Source of the DNA: JAEUIV01 sp033763795
GTDB lineage: Bacteria > Planctomycetota > Phycisphaerae > Phycisphaerales > UBA1924
Assembly: GCA_033763795.1 (NCBI GenBank)
Contig: JANRJV010000028.1
Span: 18,377-82,376, forward strand
Direction of reading: 5' to 3'
DNA length: 64,000 bases
In this document: piece after piece, positions 27,033 through 34,859 of the stretch
Layout of the letters: each line of letters opens with the position of its first letter
How positions within the stretch are numbered: position 1 is the first letter of the stretch
The notes under the pieces: model-generated
The model's input: the letters and a program-made list of their open reading frames with translations, nothing else
Told to the model about the DNA's origin: nothing
The model's database searches: none
Translations under genes and position numbers: made by a program

Positions 27033-27569
27033 TCACCCCTCGCTCTGCTCCACCGTCCAGCTCAGCTCCCCGCGCGTGCAGTCGATGTGCACCGCGAAAA
27101 ACCCGCGCGAACCGTCCCCCGACCGGTCGTGCCCCCGCACCAGCGGCCAGATGATCCGCCGGTCCGTCTCCGGCAGCGGCAGCCCGTCCAGCGCCCCGGG
27201 CTCGTGCCACTCCAGGTCCCCCTCCCCGATGCTGTGCGGCTCCAGCTCCACCGCCCCCAGCACCCGGTACCAGAACATCAGCCAGTTCGTCTGCCCCATG
27301 TACCCGTGCTCGCTGATGATCCCCCCCAGCCGCAGCCGCTCGATCGGGATGTCCAGCGACGCCTCCTCCATGATCTCGCGCCGCGCGCACATCGCCGGCG
27401 ACTCGCCCGACCCCGTGTCCAGCTTTCCGCCGATCGGCGAGTACAGACCCCGGTTCGGATCCCGCGTCCGCCGGATCAGCAGCAGCCGCCCGCGCGCGTC
27501 GCGGAGCTCGCAAAGAACCGCGATCTTGTAGGGGTAGCTCGCCTTTCCCGCCTGCGTCGTCTCGGACAT
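27033..27569 (-). CDS. Nudix hydrolase
   Basis: 178 aa. The Nudix box reads GKLDTGSGESPAMCARREIMEEASLDI; compared with the consensus Gx5Ex7REUxEExGU it has two extra residues before the first Glu and a Ser in place of the last Gly. The upstream strand RGRLLLIRRTRDPNRGLYSPIGG is typical. Such enzymes hydrolyse nucleoside diphosphates linked to another group; the substrate is not predictable. The C-terminal third (RGFFAVHIDCTRGELSWTVEQSEG) is not typical of MutT. It converges with crcB (9-base gap) and has a TAGTCT hexamer 7 bases before its ATG. Confidence 0.87.
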   Translation of the reverse strand: MSETTQAGKASYPYKIAVLCELRDARGRLLLIRRTRDPNRGLYSPIGGKLDTGSGESPAMCARREIMEEASLDIPIERLRLGGIISEHGYMGQTNWLMFWYRVLGAVELEPHSIGEGDLEWHEPGALDGLPLPETDRRIIWPLVRGHDRSGDGSRGFFAVHIDCTRGELSWTVEQSEG

Positions 27570-27576
27570 CGGACCA

Positions 27577-27582
27577 AGACTA
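27577..27582 (-). promoter_or_regulatory. -10-like element TAGTCT, leaderless spacing, for the Nudix gene
   Basis: TAGTCT on the minus strand is followed by seven bases and ATG 27569; no Shine-Dalgarno is present. Confidence 0.4.
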
Positions 27583-27660
27583 ACGCCCGCGCACGCCCCC
27601 CGCCCCGCCAGCCTCCGGATTTCTCCACCGCCCCGCGCGCCCCGGCCGATTCAACATGGA

Positions 27661-29196
27661 ATGATTCTCAAGAACGAGACCGCCGAACTCATGCCAAGGC
27701 CCGCACGTCCAACATCCTTCAACATCGAGGGCAAGCACGCCTACCTCATCGGCATAGGCGGCTGCGGCATGTCGGGCCTCGCCCGAATGCTCCGCGCCCG
27801 CGGGGCCTTCGTCAGCGGCTCGGACAAGGAACGATCTCAGGTCACCGACGCCCTCGCCGCGGAGGGCCTCGACGTCGGCTTCGACCAGTCACGCGCCTGG
27901 CTCCCCGAAACCTGCGACCTCGTCGTCGCCTCCGCCGCCGTCAGGCCCGACCACCCCCAGACCGTCGCCGCCGTACTCCGCGGCATCCCCATCTACACCT
28001 ACGCCGAAGCACTGGGCCTCTGCATGCTGGGCCGCACGGGCGTCGCCGTCGCCGGGACCCACGGCAAGAGCACCACCGTCGCCATGCTGGGCCACGTCCT
28101 CATACAGGCCGGCATCGACCCCACCGTCATCGTCGGCGCCACCGCGCCCCAGCTCGCCTCACGACCGGGAGAGAGCTCGGGCTTCCGCCTCGGACGAGAG
28201 ACCATCCCCGTCGGCCCCCTCCAGGACCGACCCGGGGTCCTCATCGCCGAGGCCTGCGAGTTCAACCGCTCCTTCCACAACCTCCACCCGACCATCGCCG
28301 CCATCACCAGCGTCGAGGCCGACCATCTCGACATCTACGGCTCGCTCGACGCCGTCGTCGCCAGCTTCCGCGACTTCGCACACCTGCTCCCCCCCGCACG
28401 CGAAGGCGGCAAGCTCTTCATCGCCCACGACGGCGCCCACCGCCGCGAAGTCACAGGAGGCGTCGCCTGCGACGTCGAGACCGTCGGCTTCGTCCCCACC
28501 GCCGACTGGGTCGTCACCTACGACTCCCGCACCCGCCGCGTCGGACTCAGCCGCGCCGGATCGCTCGTCGGCATGTGGACCCTCCGCATACCCGGCGCAC
28601 ACATGGCCATCGACAGCGCCTTCGCCGCATGCCTCGCCATGGCCCTCGGCGCCCCCGTCCCCGTCATCGAGGAAGCCCTCTCCACCTTCGTGGGCGTCGA
28701 CCGCCGCATGCACTTCCTGGGAGAGAAGCCCCTCCCCGGGGGAGGCGCCGTCCGCGTCTACGACGACTACGGCCACCACCCCACGGAAATCGACGCCACC
28801 CTCCGCGCCCTCCGCGAAGCCGAACGCCCCGAAGAACGCGGCGGCCGGCTCATCTGCGTCTTCCAGCCCCACCAGCACAGCCGCACACGATTCCTCCTCG
28901 AAGAGTTCGCCCAGGCCTTCAGCCAGGCCGACGCCGTCATCGTCCCGCACATCTACTTCGTCCGCGACAGCGAGGCCGAGAAGACCCGCGTCAGCGCCGC
29001 CGACCTCGTCGACCGGCTCCGCGAACGCGGCGTCCAGGCCATGCACCTCTACCCCTTCGAGGCCATCGTCGAACAGCTCCAGAACGTCTGCCGACCGGGA
29101 GACCTGCTCGTCGTCATGGGCGCCGGGCCCGTCTGGCAGGTCGCCGCCGGATTCCTCGCCTCGGGCGCGCCCATCGCCCCCGCGCCGCGGCCCTGA
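27661..29196 (+). CDS. murC: UDP-N-acetylmuramate--L-alanine ligase
   Basis: 511 aa, a little longer than the usual 460-490. Adds L-Ala to UDP-MurNAc in the cytoplasm with ATP. The N-terminal Rossmann motif IGIGGCGMSGLARML, the ATP loop GTHGKSTT, EACEFNRSFHNL, the central ITSVEADHLDIYGS and the C-terminal YDDYGHHPTEI plus FQPHQHSRTRFLLEEFA are all present. Start ATG 27661; a second ATG ten codons later is possible, and neither has a clear ribosome binding site. murB follows after 105 bases, so this is a remnant of a dcw-type cluster. Confidence 0.95.
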   Translation: MILKNETAELMPRPARPTSFNIEGKHAYLIGIGGCGMSGLARMLRARGAFVSGSDKERSQVTDALAAEGLDVGFDQSRAWLPETCDLVVASAAVRPDHPQTVAAVLRGIPIYTYAEALGLCMLGRTGVAVAGTHGKSTTVAMLGHVLIQAGIDPTVIVGATAPQLASRPGESSGFRLGRETIPVGPLQDRPGVLIAEACEFNRSFHNLHPTIAAITSVEADHLDIYGSLDAVVASFRDFAHLLPPAREGGKLFIAHDGAHRREVTGGVACDVETVGFVPTADWVVTYDSRTRRVGLSRAGSLVGMWTLRIPGAHMAIDSAFAACLAMALGAPVPVIEEALSTFVGVDRRMHFLGEKPLPGGGAVRVYDDYGHHPTEIDATLRALREAERPEERGGRLICVFQPHQHSRTRFLLEEFAQAFSQADAVIVPHIYFVRDSEAEKTRVSAADLVDRLRERGVQAMHLYPFEAIVEQLQNVCRPGDLLVVMGAGPVWQVAAGFLASGAPIAPAPRP

Positions 29197-29301
29197 GCCG
29201 ACCCCCGTCCGCGCCTATTGTTCGAGCACGCGGGTGGTCCGTGGGCGAAGGGGCTCTGGTCGCGCGCCGCTCAACCGACCGCACGTCCCGACGAGACCAC
29301 A

Positions 29302-30261
29302 ATGAACGCCCTCAGCGAACTGCTGATCGAATACAACGCCGATGTCCCCACCTGGTTCCGCATCGGAGGCAAGGCAGACGTCCTCGCCCGCCCCCGCACC
29401 GCCGAACAGGTCCGCGACATCCTCCTCATGTTCGCCTGCCACCCCGTCCGCGTCCTGGGCGACGGCGCCAACCTTCTTGTCGATGACGACGGAATCGACG
29501 GCGTCGTCATCGACATGCGCTCCGTGAACGCCGTCACCTTCGACGAACGCCCCGAACTCGACCGCGTCCACGTCCGCGCCGCCGCCGGCGCCAACCTCCC
29601 CAAGCTCATCACAGAGTGCGTCCGCCGCGGCTTCGCAGGGCTCGAAACCCTCGCCGGAATCCCCGCGACCCTCGGCGGCGCCGTCGTCATGAACGCCGGC
29701 GGAGCCTTCGGCCAGATCGGCGACCTCGTCGAGTCCGTCGACGCGCTCTCACGCTCGGGCGAACATCTCACCATCCCCCGCCACGAGCTCCACTTCTCCT
29801 ACCGCCACTCAGGACTCAACCACCTCTTCATCACCGGCGCCACCCTCGCCCTCCGCCGCGTCAGCGACGACGAGCGCCCCGCCCTCCGCGAGAAGCTCAA
29901 GCAGGTCATGGAGTACAAGAAAAACAGCCAGCCACTCGCGGAAAACTCCGCCGGCTGTTGGTGGAAGAACCCCCGCGACCCCGCCGACCCCTCCAAGCGC
30001 ATCAGCGCCGGACGCATCATCGATCAATGCGGGCTCAAGGGCCTCACCGTCGGCGGCGCCACCGTCAGCCCAGTCCACGCCAACTTCGTCGTCACCGCCG
30101 CCGGATGCCGCGCCCGCGACGTCGTCGAGCTCATGGAGCGCGTCCGCGCCGCCGTCGCCTCACGCACCGGCATCCAGCTCCAGCCCGAGGTCGTCTACTG
30201 GCGACGCTCCGCCGCCCCCGCCGCCTCGCCCGCCCCGGCTCCCGCCCCGGGCCTCGCGTAA
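29302..30261 (+). CDS. murB: UDP-N-acetylenolpyruvoylglucosamine reductase
   Basis: 319 aa. FAD enzyme that reduces UDP-GlcNAc-enolpyruvate to UDP-MurNAc. The FAD-binding blocks TWFRIGGKADVLARP, VRVLGDGANLLVDD and LAGIPATLGGAVVMNAGGAFGQ are conserved, as is the final Glu of IQLQPEVVYWR. The proton-donor motif, usually PSAGSxFKNP, reads ENSAGCWWKNP, so a Cys takes the place of the catalytic Ser. The last about 15 residues are Ala/Pro repeats. Its 3' end overlaps the convergent glycosyltransferase gene by 67 bases. A TATTGT hexamer at 29216-29221 may be its own -10. Confidence 0.94.
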   Translation: MNALSELLIEYNADVPTWFRIGGKADVLARPRTAEQVRDILLMFACHPVRVLGDGANLLVDDDGIDGVVIDMRSVNAVTFDERPELDRVHVRAAAGANLPKLITECVRRGFAGLETLAGIPATLGGAVVMNAGGAFGQIGDLVESVDALSRSGEHLTIPRHELHFSYRHSGLNHLFITGATLALRRVSDDERPALREKLKQVMEYKKNSQPLAENSAGCWWKNPRDPADPSKRISAGRIIDQCGLKGLTVGGATVSPVHANFVVTAAGCRARDVVELMERVRAAVASRTGIQLQPEVVYWRRSAAPAASPAPAPAPGLA

Positions 30262-31715
30262 GCCCCGTCCCACGCCGAGACCGTCCGAACCAGCATCAGC
30301 CGCCCGGACCGCCACACGACCTCGTCCCCCGCCCGCGGCCCATACCCGGACCCCTCGCTCAGCAGCATCAACGCTCCCGCCCCGGGCCCCGCATCCGCCC
30401 CGGCCCCCGCTCGCCCCGCGCCCGCCTCTTCGCGCGCCGCCGCGGTCCGAGGCCAAGCCCCCGTCGCCAGATATACCCGCGCCCCGCTCCACACCATCCC
30501 GGGCGACGTCCACAAAGGCTCGTTCCGCCGCGCCAGCTCCTCAAACAGCGCCGGCCAGTGCGCCGAAGGCGGCGCCAGAACCCGCACGCCAACCGCGCTC
30601 ATCACCAGCGCCGCCATCACCACCACCGGCGCCACCCACCGCACCAGGATCCGCCGCGCCGCCCCCGACATCCACCTCGGCCCGTGCACCAGCCCGAGCG
30701 CGCTCAGCCACGCCGCGAACGGATACACCACCAGCGCATACCGCGCCGACTTCCCCGCAAACATCGACAGCGCTGCCAGCCACACCCCGCACCAAACCAG
30801 CGCCAGCAGCCCGCCGCGCTCCGCCCGCCGCTCGCGCACCACCCACGCCCCGCCCACCACCAGCGCCGGCAGGAAAGGCCAGTACGTCGACCCCAGCAGC
30901 TCCGCGTAGAACCACGCCGGGTCGCCGCCGAAACTCTCCCCCGTCCCCCGCTCCAGCCCCTGCTTCCCGAAGTAATGCCCCCAGAACACACCGGGATACG
31001 CCATCTCCATCGCCACGTGCCACGGCGTCGCCACCGCCATCGCCAGCGCCGCGCCCGCCGCCACGAGCAGCGCCTCGCGACGCCGCCCCGCCATCACCAG
31101 CGCCGCCGCGAACACCGGCGCCGCCAGGAGTGGCGCCACGGGCTTCGTCAGGAGCGCCAGCCCCAGCGGCACACCCACACCCACCACGAACCCCGCATCC
31201 GCCGCCAGCCCCGCCCCGCGCTCGCCCGAGTGCCGCTCCCGCCCCAGCGCCCGCGCCACAGGAAGCCCCGCAGCCAACACAAACAGCGTCACCCACAGGT
31301 CCAGCGTGATCGCCCACGTATGCCGGAAAAACTCCAGCGTCAGCGCCAGCACCAGCGCCGCCACCAGACCCACGCGCCGCCCGCTCCCGCGCCGCGCCAG
31401 CTCATACGTCAGCGCCACGCATCCCAGCGCCGCCGCCAGCGCCGGCAGCCGCGCCGACCACAGCGACACGCCCAGCACATGCAGCACCAGCCCGTGAATC
31501 CACAGCGCCACCGGCGGCTTGTTCATGTACGCCGTGTCGCCCGCCATCAGCGGAAACAGCGTCCCCTCGCGCCACCCGTGCAGCCCCACCGCCGCGTACA
31601 GCTGGCTGTCCACCCGGAAATCGCCCTGACCCGCCGCCGTCAACCACACCGCCGCCAGCACCAGCAGCGGCGCCAGCAGCACTCGGGCCCGGAGCGTCGC
31701 GCGGGGACGGCGCAT
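30195..31715 (-). CDS. ArnT/PMT-type membrane glycosyltransferase
   Basis: 506 aa. About ten membrane segments. The first periplasmic loop carries FRVDSQLYAAVGLHGW and AYMNKPPVALWIHGL, the signature of the C-type (dolichyl/undecaprenyl-phosphate-mannose) glycosyltransferases such as ArnT and PMT (usual DExxY and KPP). A conserved Trp-rich loop YAELLGSTYWPFLPALVVGG follows and AGKSARYALVVYPFAAW resembles the KxxxYxLPxxP motif. It would transfer a sugar from a lipid carrier outside the membrane to lipid or protein. The C terminus ends in a Gly/Ala repeat that overlaps murB. Start ATG 31715, with TAGACT 6 bases upstream. Confidence 0.82.
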   Translation of the reverse strand: MRRPRATLRARVLLAPLLVLAAVWLTAAGQGDFRVDSQLYAAVGLHGWREGTLFPLMAGDTAYMNKPPVALWIHGLVLHVLGVSLWSARLPALAAALGCVALTYELARRGSGRRVGLVAALVLALTLEFFRHTWAITLDLWVTLFVLAAGLPVARALGRERHSGERGAGLAADAGFVVGVGVPLGLALLTKPVAPLLAAPVFAAALVMAGRRREALLVAAGAALAMAVATPWHVAMEMAYPGVFWGHYFGKQGLERGTGESFGGDPAWFYAELLGSTYWPFLPALVVGGAWVVRERRAERGGLLALVWCGVWLAALSMFAGKSARYALVVYPFAAWLSALGLVHGPRWMSGAARRILVRWVAPVVVMAALVMSAVGVRVLAPPSAHWPALFEELARRNEPLWTSPGMVWSGARVYLATGAWPRTAAAREEAGAGRAGAGADAGPGAGALMLLSEGSGYGPRAGDEVVWRSGRLMLVRTVSAWDGAYARPGAGAGAGEAAGAAERRQ

Positions 31716-31721
31716 CGCCGC

Positions 31722-31727
31722 AGTCTA
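31722..31727 (-). promoter_or_regulatory. -10-like element TAGACT, leaderless spacing, for the glycosyltransferase
   Basis: TAGACT on the minus strand is followed by six bases and ATG 31715. A divergent TAGGCT for the methyltransferase lies only 8 bases further on. Confidence 0.42.
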
Positions 31728-31735
31728 CGGCTGGA

Positions 31736-31741
31736 TAGGCT
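31736..31741 (+). promoter_or_regulatory. -10-like element TAGGCT for the methyltransferase gene
   Basis: TAGGCT is followed by nine bases and ATG 31751. The two divergent start codons are 35 bases apart. Confidence 0.35.
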
Positions 31742-31750
31742 CATCGACCG

Positions 31751-32494
31751 ATGAAGCGCACGCTCACACCAGAGCTCATGGACGCCCCCGACGTCCCCAG
31801 GCCCCAGCTCGCCGGTGCGCTCGCCTTCCTCCGCATGGTCAACCGCCGTTGGGGCGGCTCGCGCGCCCTCATCTCCCATCTCCGCCGCTGGTCCGCCCGA
31901 TGGCCCGCCCGCCGGCCCGTCACGCTCCTCGACATCGCCACCGGCAGCGCCGACATCCCCCTCGCCGCGCGACGCTGGGCCCTCGCCAGAGGCCACGACC
32001 TCCGCGTCACCGCCGTCGACCTCCACGAAGCAACCCTCGAGCTCGCCCGCGAACACCTCGACCTCGCCGCACGCGCCGAGCCCGAAGTCGCCCGCGGCAT
32101 CACCCTCCTCCGCGCCGACGCACGCAACCTCCGCGAGCACTTCGCCCCCGCCTCCTTCGACTACGTCCACGCCGCACTCTTCCTCCATCACCTCCCCGAC
32201 ATCGAAGCCCTCACAGTCCTCGCCCAGATGGACGCCCTCGCCCGCGCCGGCATTGTCTGGAGCGATCTCAACCGCTCACGCCTCCACCGCGCCCTCATCG
32301 AACCCTCCATCTGGTTCGCCCCGCCCATCGTCCGCCACGACGGCCGCGTCAGCGTCGAGGGCGCCTTCACGCGCTCCGAAGCCGAGCAGATGGCCCGCCG
32401 CGTCGGGATCAACTACGCCCCCTACCACCGCCCGCCCCTCTGGTACCGCTTCACCCTCGCCGGCGAAAAACCCGGATGCTGGAACACGACATGA
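31751..32494 (+). CDS. Class I SAM-dependent methyltransferase
   Basis: 247 aa. The SAM-binding core is VTLLDIATGSADIPLAARRWA (motif I), VTAVDLHEATLELARE (acidic loop, motif II) and FDYVHAALFLHHLPDIEA (motif IV), as in UbiE/ubiquinone-type methyltransferases. The N terminus MDAPDVPRPQLAGALAFLRMVNRRWGG matches a subgroup that sits next to a geranylgeranyl-reductase-like flavoprotein, often beside type III polyketide synthases making alkyl-resorcinol or pyrone lipids. Its stop overlaps the ATG of that flavoprotein (ATGA). No polyketide synthase is in this window, so the substrate is open. Confidence 0.84.
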   Translation: MKRTLTPELMDAPDVPRPQLAGALAFLRMVNRRWGGSRALISHLRRWSARWPARRPVTLLDIATGSADIPLAARRWALARGHDLRVTAVDLHEATLELAREHLDLAARAEPEVARGITLLRADARNLREHFAPASFDYVHAALFLHHLPDIEALTVLAQMDALARAGIVWSDLNRSRLHRALIEPSIWFAPPIVRHDGRVSVEGAFTRSEAEQMARRVGINYAPYHRPPLWYRFTLAGEKPGCWNTT

Positions 32495-33642
32495 CCGCCC
32501 TCCCCGACGCCATCATCATCGGCGGCGGTCCCGCCGGCAGCAGCGCCGCCTTCCACCTCGCACGCGCCGGACGACACGTCATCCTCCTCGAAGCAAAGCC
32601 CTTCCCGCGCATCAAGGTCTGCGGCGAGTGCATCAGCCCCGCCGCTGCAACCATCCTCGAAGCCATGGTGCCTCCCTCGACGCTCCGCGCCGCCGGCGCC
32701 CACCAGGTCCGCGACTTCGTCCTCCGGCGCGGCGGCCGCGCCCACGCATGGACCATGCCCGCCCCGACGTGGGTCCTCTCCCGCGCCGCGCTCGACACCT
32801 TGCTCCTCGACGCCGCCCGCGCCGCCGGCGCGATCATCCGCCAACCCGCCCGCGCCCGCGCCGTGCGCATGCACGACGACCGCGCACAGGTGGAACTCGA
32901 CTCGGGCGAGACTCTCGCCGCCCGCATCGTCGTCCACGCCGACGGCCAGGGCCGCCTCGACGCCGCGCCGCCCACCCCTGCGCGCCCCGGCGTCGTCGGA
33001 TTCAAGTGCCATTTCGACCCCGGCCCAAACCCCGTCGCCGGGCTCCACATGCACGCCGCACCCGGCGCTTACCTCGGCGTCGTCCAGGTCGAGGCAGCAC
33101 TCGCCACCGCCGCATTCGTCGTCCGTACGGAGCTTGTCCGTCGGGCGGGCGGCTCGGGAGATCAGCTCCTCGCCGACCTCATGCCGCATTATCGGCCCGA
33201 AACCCGCCGCTCACCCTGGCTCACCTGCGGCGTCGCCCGCGGCGGCTATCAGCCGGGAAACCACCCGCGCAGTTTCCGCATCGGCAACGCCGCCGCCGCC
33301 GTCGAGCCCGTGGGCGGCGAAGGAATAGGCCTCGCCCTCTGGGCCGGTTCCGCCCTGGAAAGGGCACTCTCGCACTCCCAACCGGGCAATCCGCCCGACG
33401 CCCAGGCCATTCTCGCACGCGCCTACCGCCGGCGGCTCGCGCTCCGCTCGCCCGCCTGCGCCGCCGCGGCATGGACTTTGATGCACGATTGGCCGATGCG
33501 TACCGTCTGGCCGATCCTCTCAACTCCCCGCATGAAATCCGCTCTGCTCGCCCCGTGGTACGCCCTCTTGGGAAAATCCCCCGCACACGCCCCGCCTCTC
33601 TTCACGCACGATTCCGCAACAACAGCCGCCCCCGCCCGTTGA
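32491..33642 (+). CDS. FAD-dependent oxidoreductase of the geranylgeranyl reductase family
   Basis: 383 aa. The dinucleotide fold IIIGGGPAGSSAAFHLARAGRHVILLEAKPFPRIKVCGECISPAA has the CGxxxSP element that links it to geranylgeranyl reductases and flavin halogenase-like enzymes. VLSRAALDTLLLDAARAAGA and the second FAD motif IGNAAAAVEPVGGEGIGLALWAG follow. Start ATG 32491 is used because it gives the ATGA overlap with the methyltransferase stop; an in-frame ATG at 32476 is an alternative. The pair probably carries out sequential reduction or oxidation and methylation of a lipid-like substrate. Confidence 0.84.
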   Translation: MTALPDAIIIGGGPAGSSAAFHLARAGRHVILLEAKPFPRIKVCGECISPAAATILEAMVPPSTLRAAGAHQVRDFVLRRGGRAHAWTMPAPTWVLSRAALDTLLLDAARAAGAIIRQPARARAVRMHDDRAQVELDSGETLAARIVVHADGQGRLDAAPPTPARPGVVGFKCHFDPGPNPVAGLHMHAAPGAYLGVVQVEAALATAAFVVRTELVRRAGGSGDQLLADLMPHYRPETRRSPWLTCGVARGGYQPGNHPRSFRIGNAAAAVEPVGGEGIGLALWAGSALERALSHSQPGNPPDAQAILARAYRRRLALRSPACAAAAWTLMHDWPMRTVWPILSTPRMKSALLAPWYALLGKSPAHAPPLFTHDSATTAAPAR

Positions 33643-33679
33643 GCCCCCACACCCGGACGTTCTAAAGTCAACCCGGTCA

Positions 33680-34822
33680 ATGCACCCGCACGACACCATC
33701 CCGCACCCCTCTCAGACGCCCCCCCCCAGGCTCGAGCTGCACAAGCGCGCCGTCCTCGCTCTCATCCTCATCGGCCTCGTCGCGCTCGGCGCCAGCATCA
33801 CGGGCGTCCTCCTCCTCCGCAAGATCAACGGCGAGATCGACGCCGCCACACGCACCATGCGCGCCAACGCCACCCTCACCGCCCACCTCAGGCAGGAGTT
33901 CCTCCTCAGCCGCATGGCAGAGAAGAACCTCATCATCGAGGACTCCGCCAGCCGCATGGACGAGATGTCCGAGCGCATCCGCGTCTCCCACGACGCCATG
34001 GAGCAGCTCATCGCCAAGATGGAGAAGGACGCAACGGGCGAGATCGCCGAGCGCGTCAAGACGCTCCGCGAAGGCTTCGAGGACTTCGTCCGCGAGCTCA
34101 AGGTCGTCGAGGAGCTCAGCCGCGCCGACACCCTCGCCAAGGCAGCCGAGCTCTCCCGCGGCGAGGGCCGCGAGAAATTCAACGCCGCCCGCGAGATCCT
34201 CATCGGCATCATCGCCCGCAACAGGGAACGCATCGCCGCCGTGGCGCAGAGCGGTCAGGGCGACGCTCACGCGCTCACCCAGCTCGTCACCGTCGCGCGC
34301 GACGCTCTCGAGACGCTCCACGACCTCCAGTACTCCGAGCAGGCAAGCCTCACCGTCTTCTCGCCACAGGAGCGCGAGCGATACTTCGCCGAGCTCGACA
34401 AGGGCCTGCTCGCCGTCCGCGAGAACATCGCCACGATCGCCGCCGGCTCCGATTCTCAGCAAGACCGCGAGGATTCCGCACGCCTGTCCCAGGCCGTCAC
34501 CGAATGGGCCACCCTGAGCGACCGCGTCCGACAGCTCGCCAAGGCCGACACCAAATCCGAAGCACGCTGGCGCTCCACCACCGCCGTCCGCGCCGCCTTC
34601 ACACGCTCCTCCCAGGCACTCGAGGACGTCATCGAGGCCGCCGACCGACAGACCGCCGACGCCCTCACCTCCCGCGACCGCTCGCTCCGCGCCAGCCACG
34701 GCGTGCTCCTCGCCGGCGCACTCGCCGGCGTCACCATCTGCACCATCGCCATGTGGCTCGTCGTCAACCTCGTCCTGCGCGAGTACCGCGCCGCGGCCGA
34801 CGTCCTCCTCCACGCCGAATAA
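33680..34822 (+). CDS. Orphan membrane sensor with 4-helix-bundle periplasmic domain and no signalling domain
   Basis: 380 aa. A first membrane segment (about 22-46, RAVLALILIGLVALGASITGVLLL) and a second near the C terminus (about 350-372) flank a highly charged, all-helical region of about 300 residues that resembles the four-helix-bundle sensor of methyl-accepting chemotaxis proteins. The protein stops about 14 residues after the second membrane segment (REYRAAADVLLHAE), where a HAMP and signalling domain would normally begin. No stop-frame remnant of such a domain follows; the next gene runs the other way after 37 bases. Function unknown. TAAAGT lies 11 bases before its ATG. Confidence 0.7.
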   Translation: MHPHDTIPHPSQTPPPRLELHKRAVLALILIGLVALGASITGVLLLRKINGEIDAATRTMRANATLTAHLRQEFLLSRMAEKNLIIEDSASRMDEMSERIRVSHDAMEQLIAKMEKDATGEIAERVKTLREGFEDFVRELKVVEELSRADTLAKAAELSRGEGREKFNAAREILIGIIARNRERIAAVAQSGQGDAHALTQLVTVARDALETLHDLQYSEQASLTVFSPQERERYFAELDKGLLAVRENIATIAAGSDSQQDREDSARLSQAVTEWATLSDRVRQLAKADTKSEARWRSTTAVRAAFTRSSQALEDVIEAADRQTADALTSRDRSLRASHGVLLAGALAGVTICTIAMWLVVNLVLREYRAAADVLLHAE

Positions 34823-34859
34823 TCACCACGCACCCCCCGGCCCCCCGGCCCCCGCGCGC

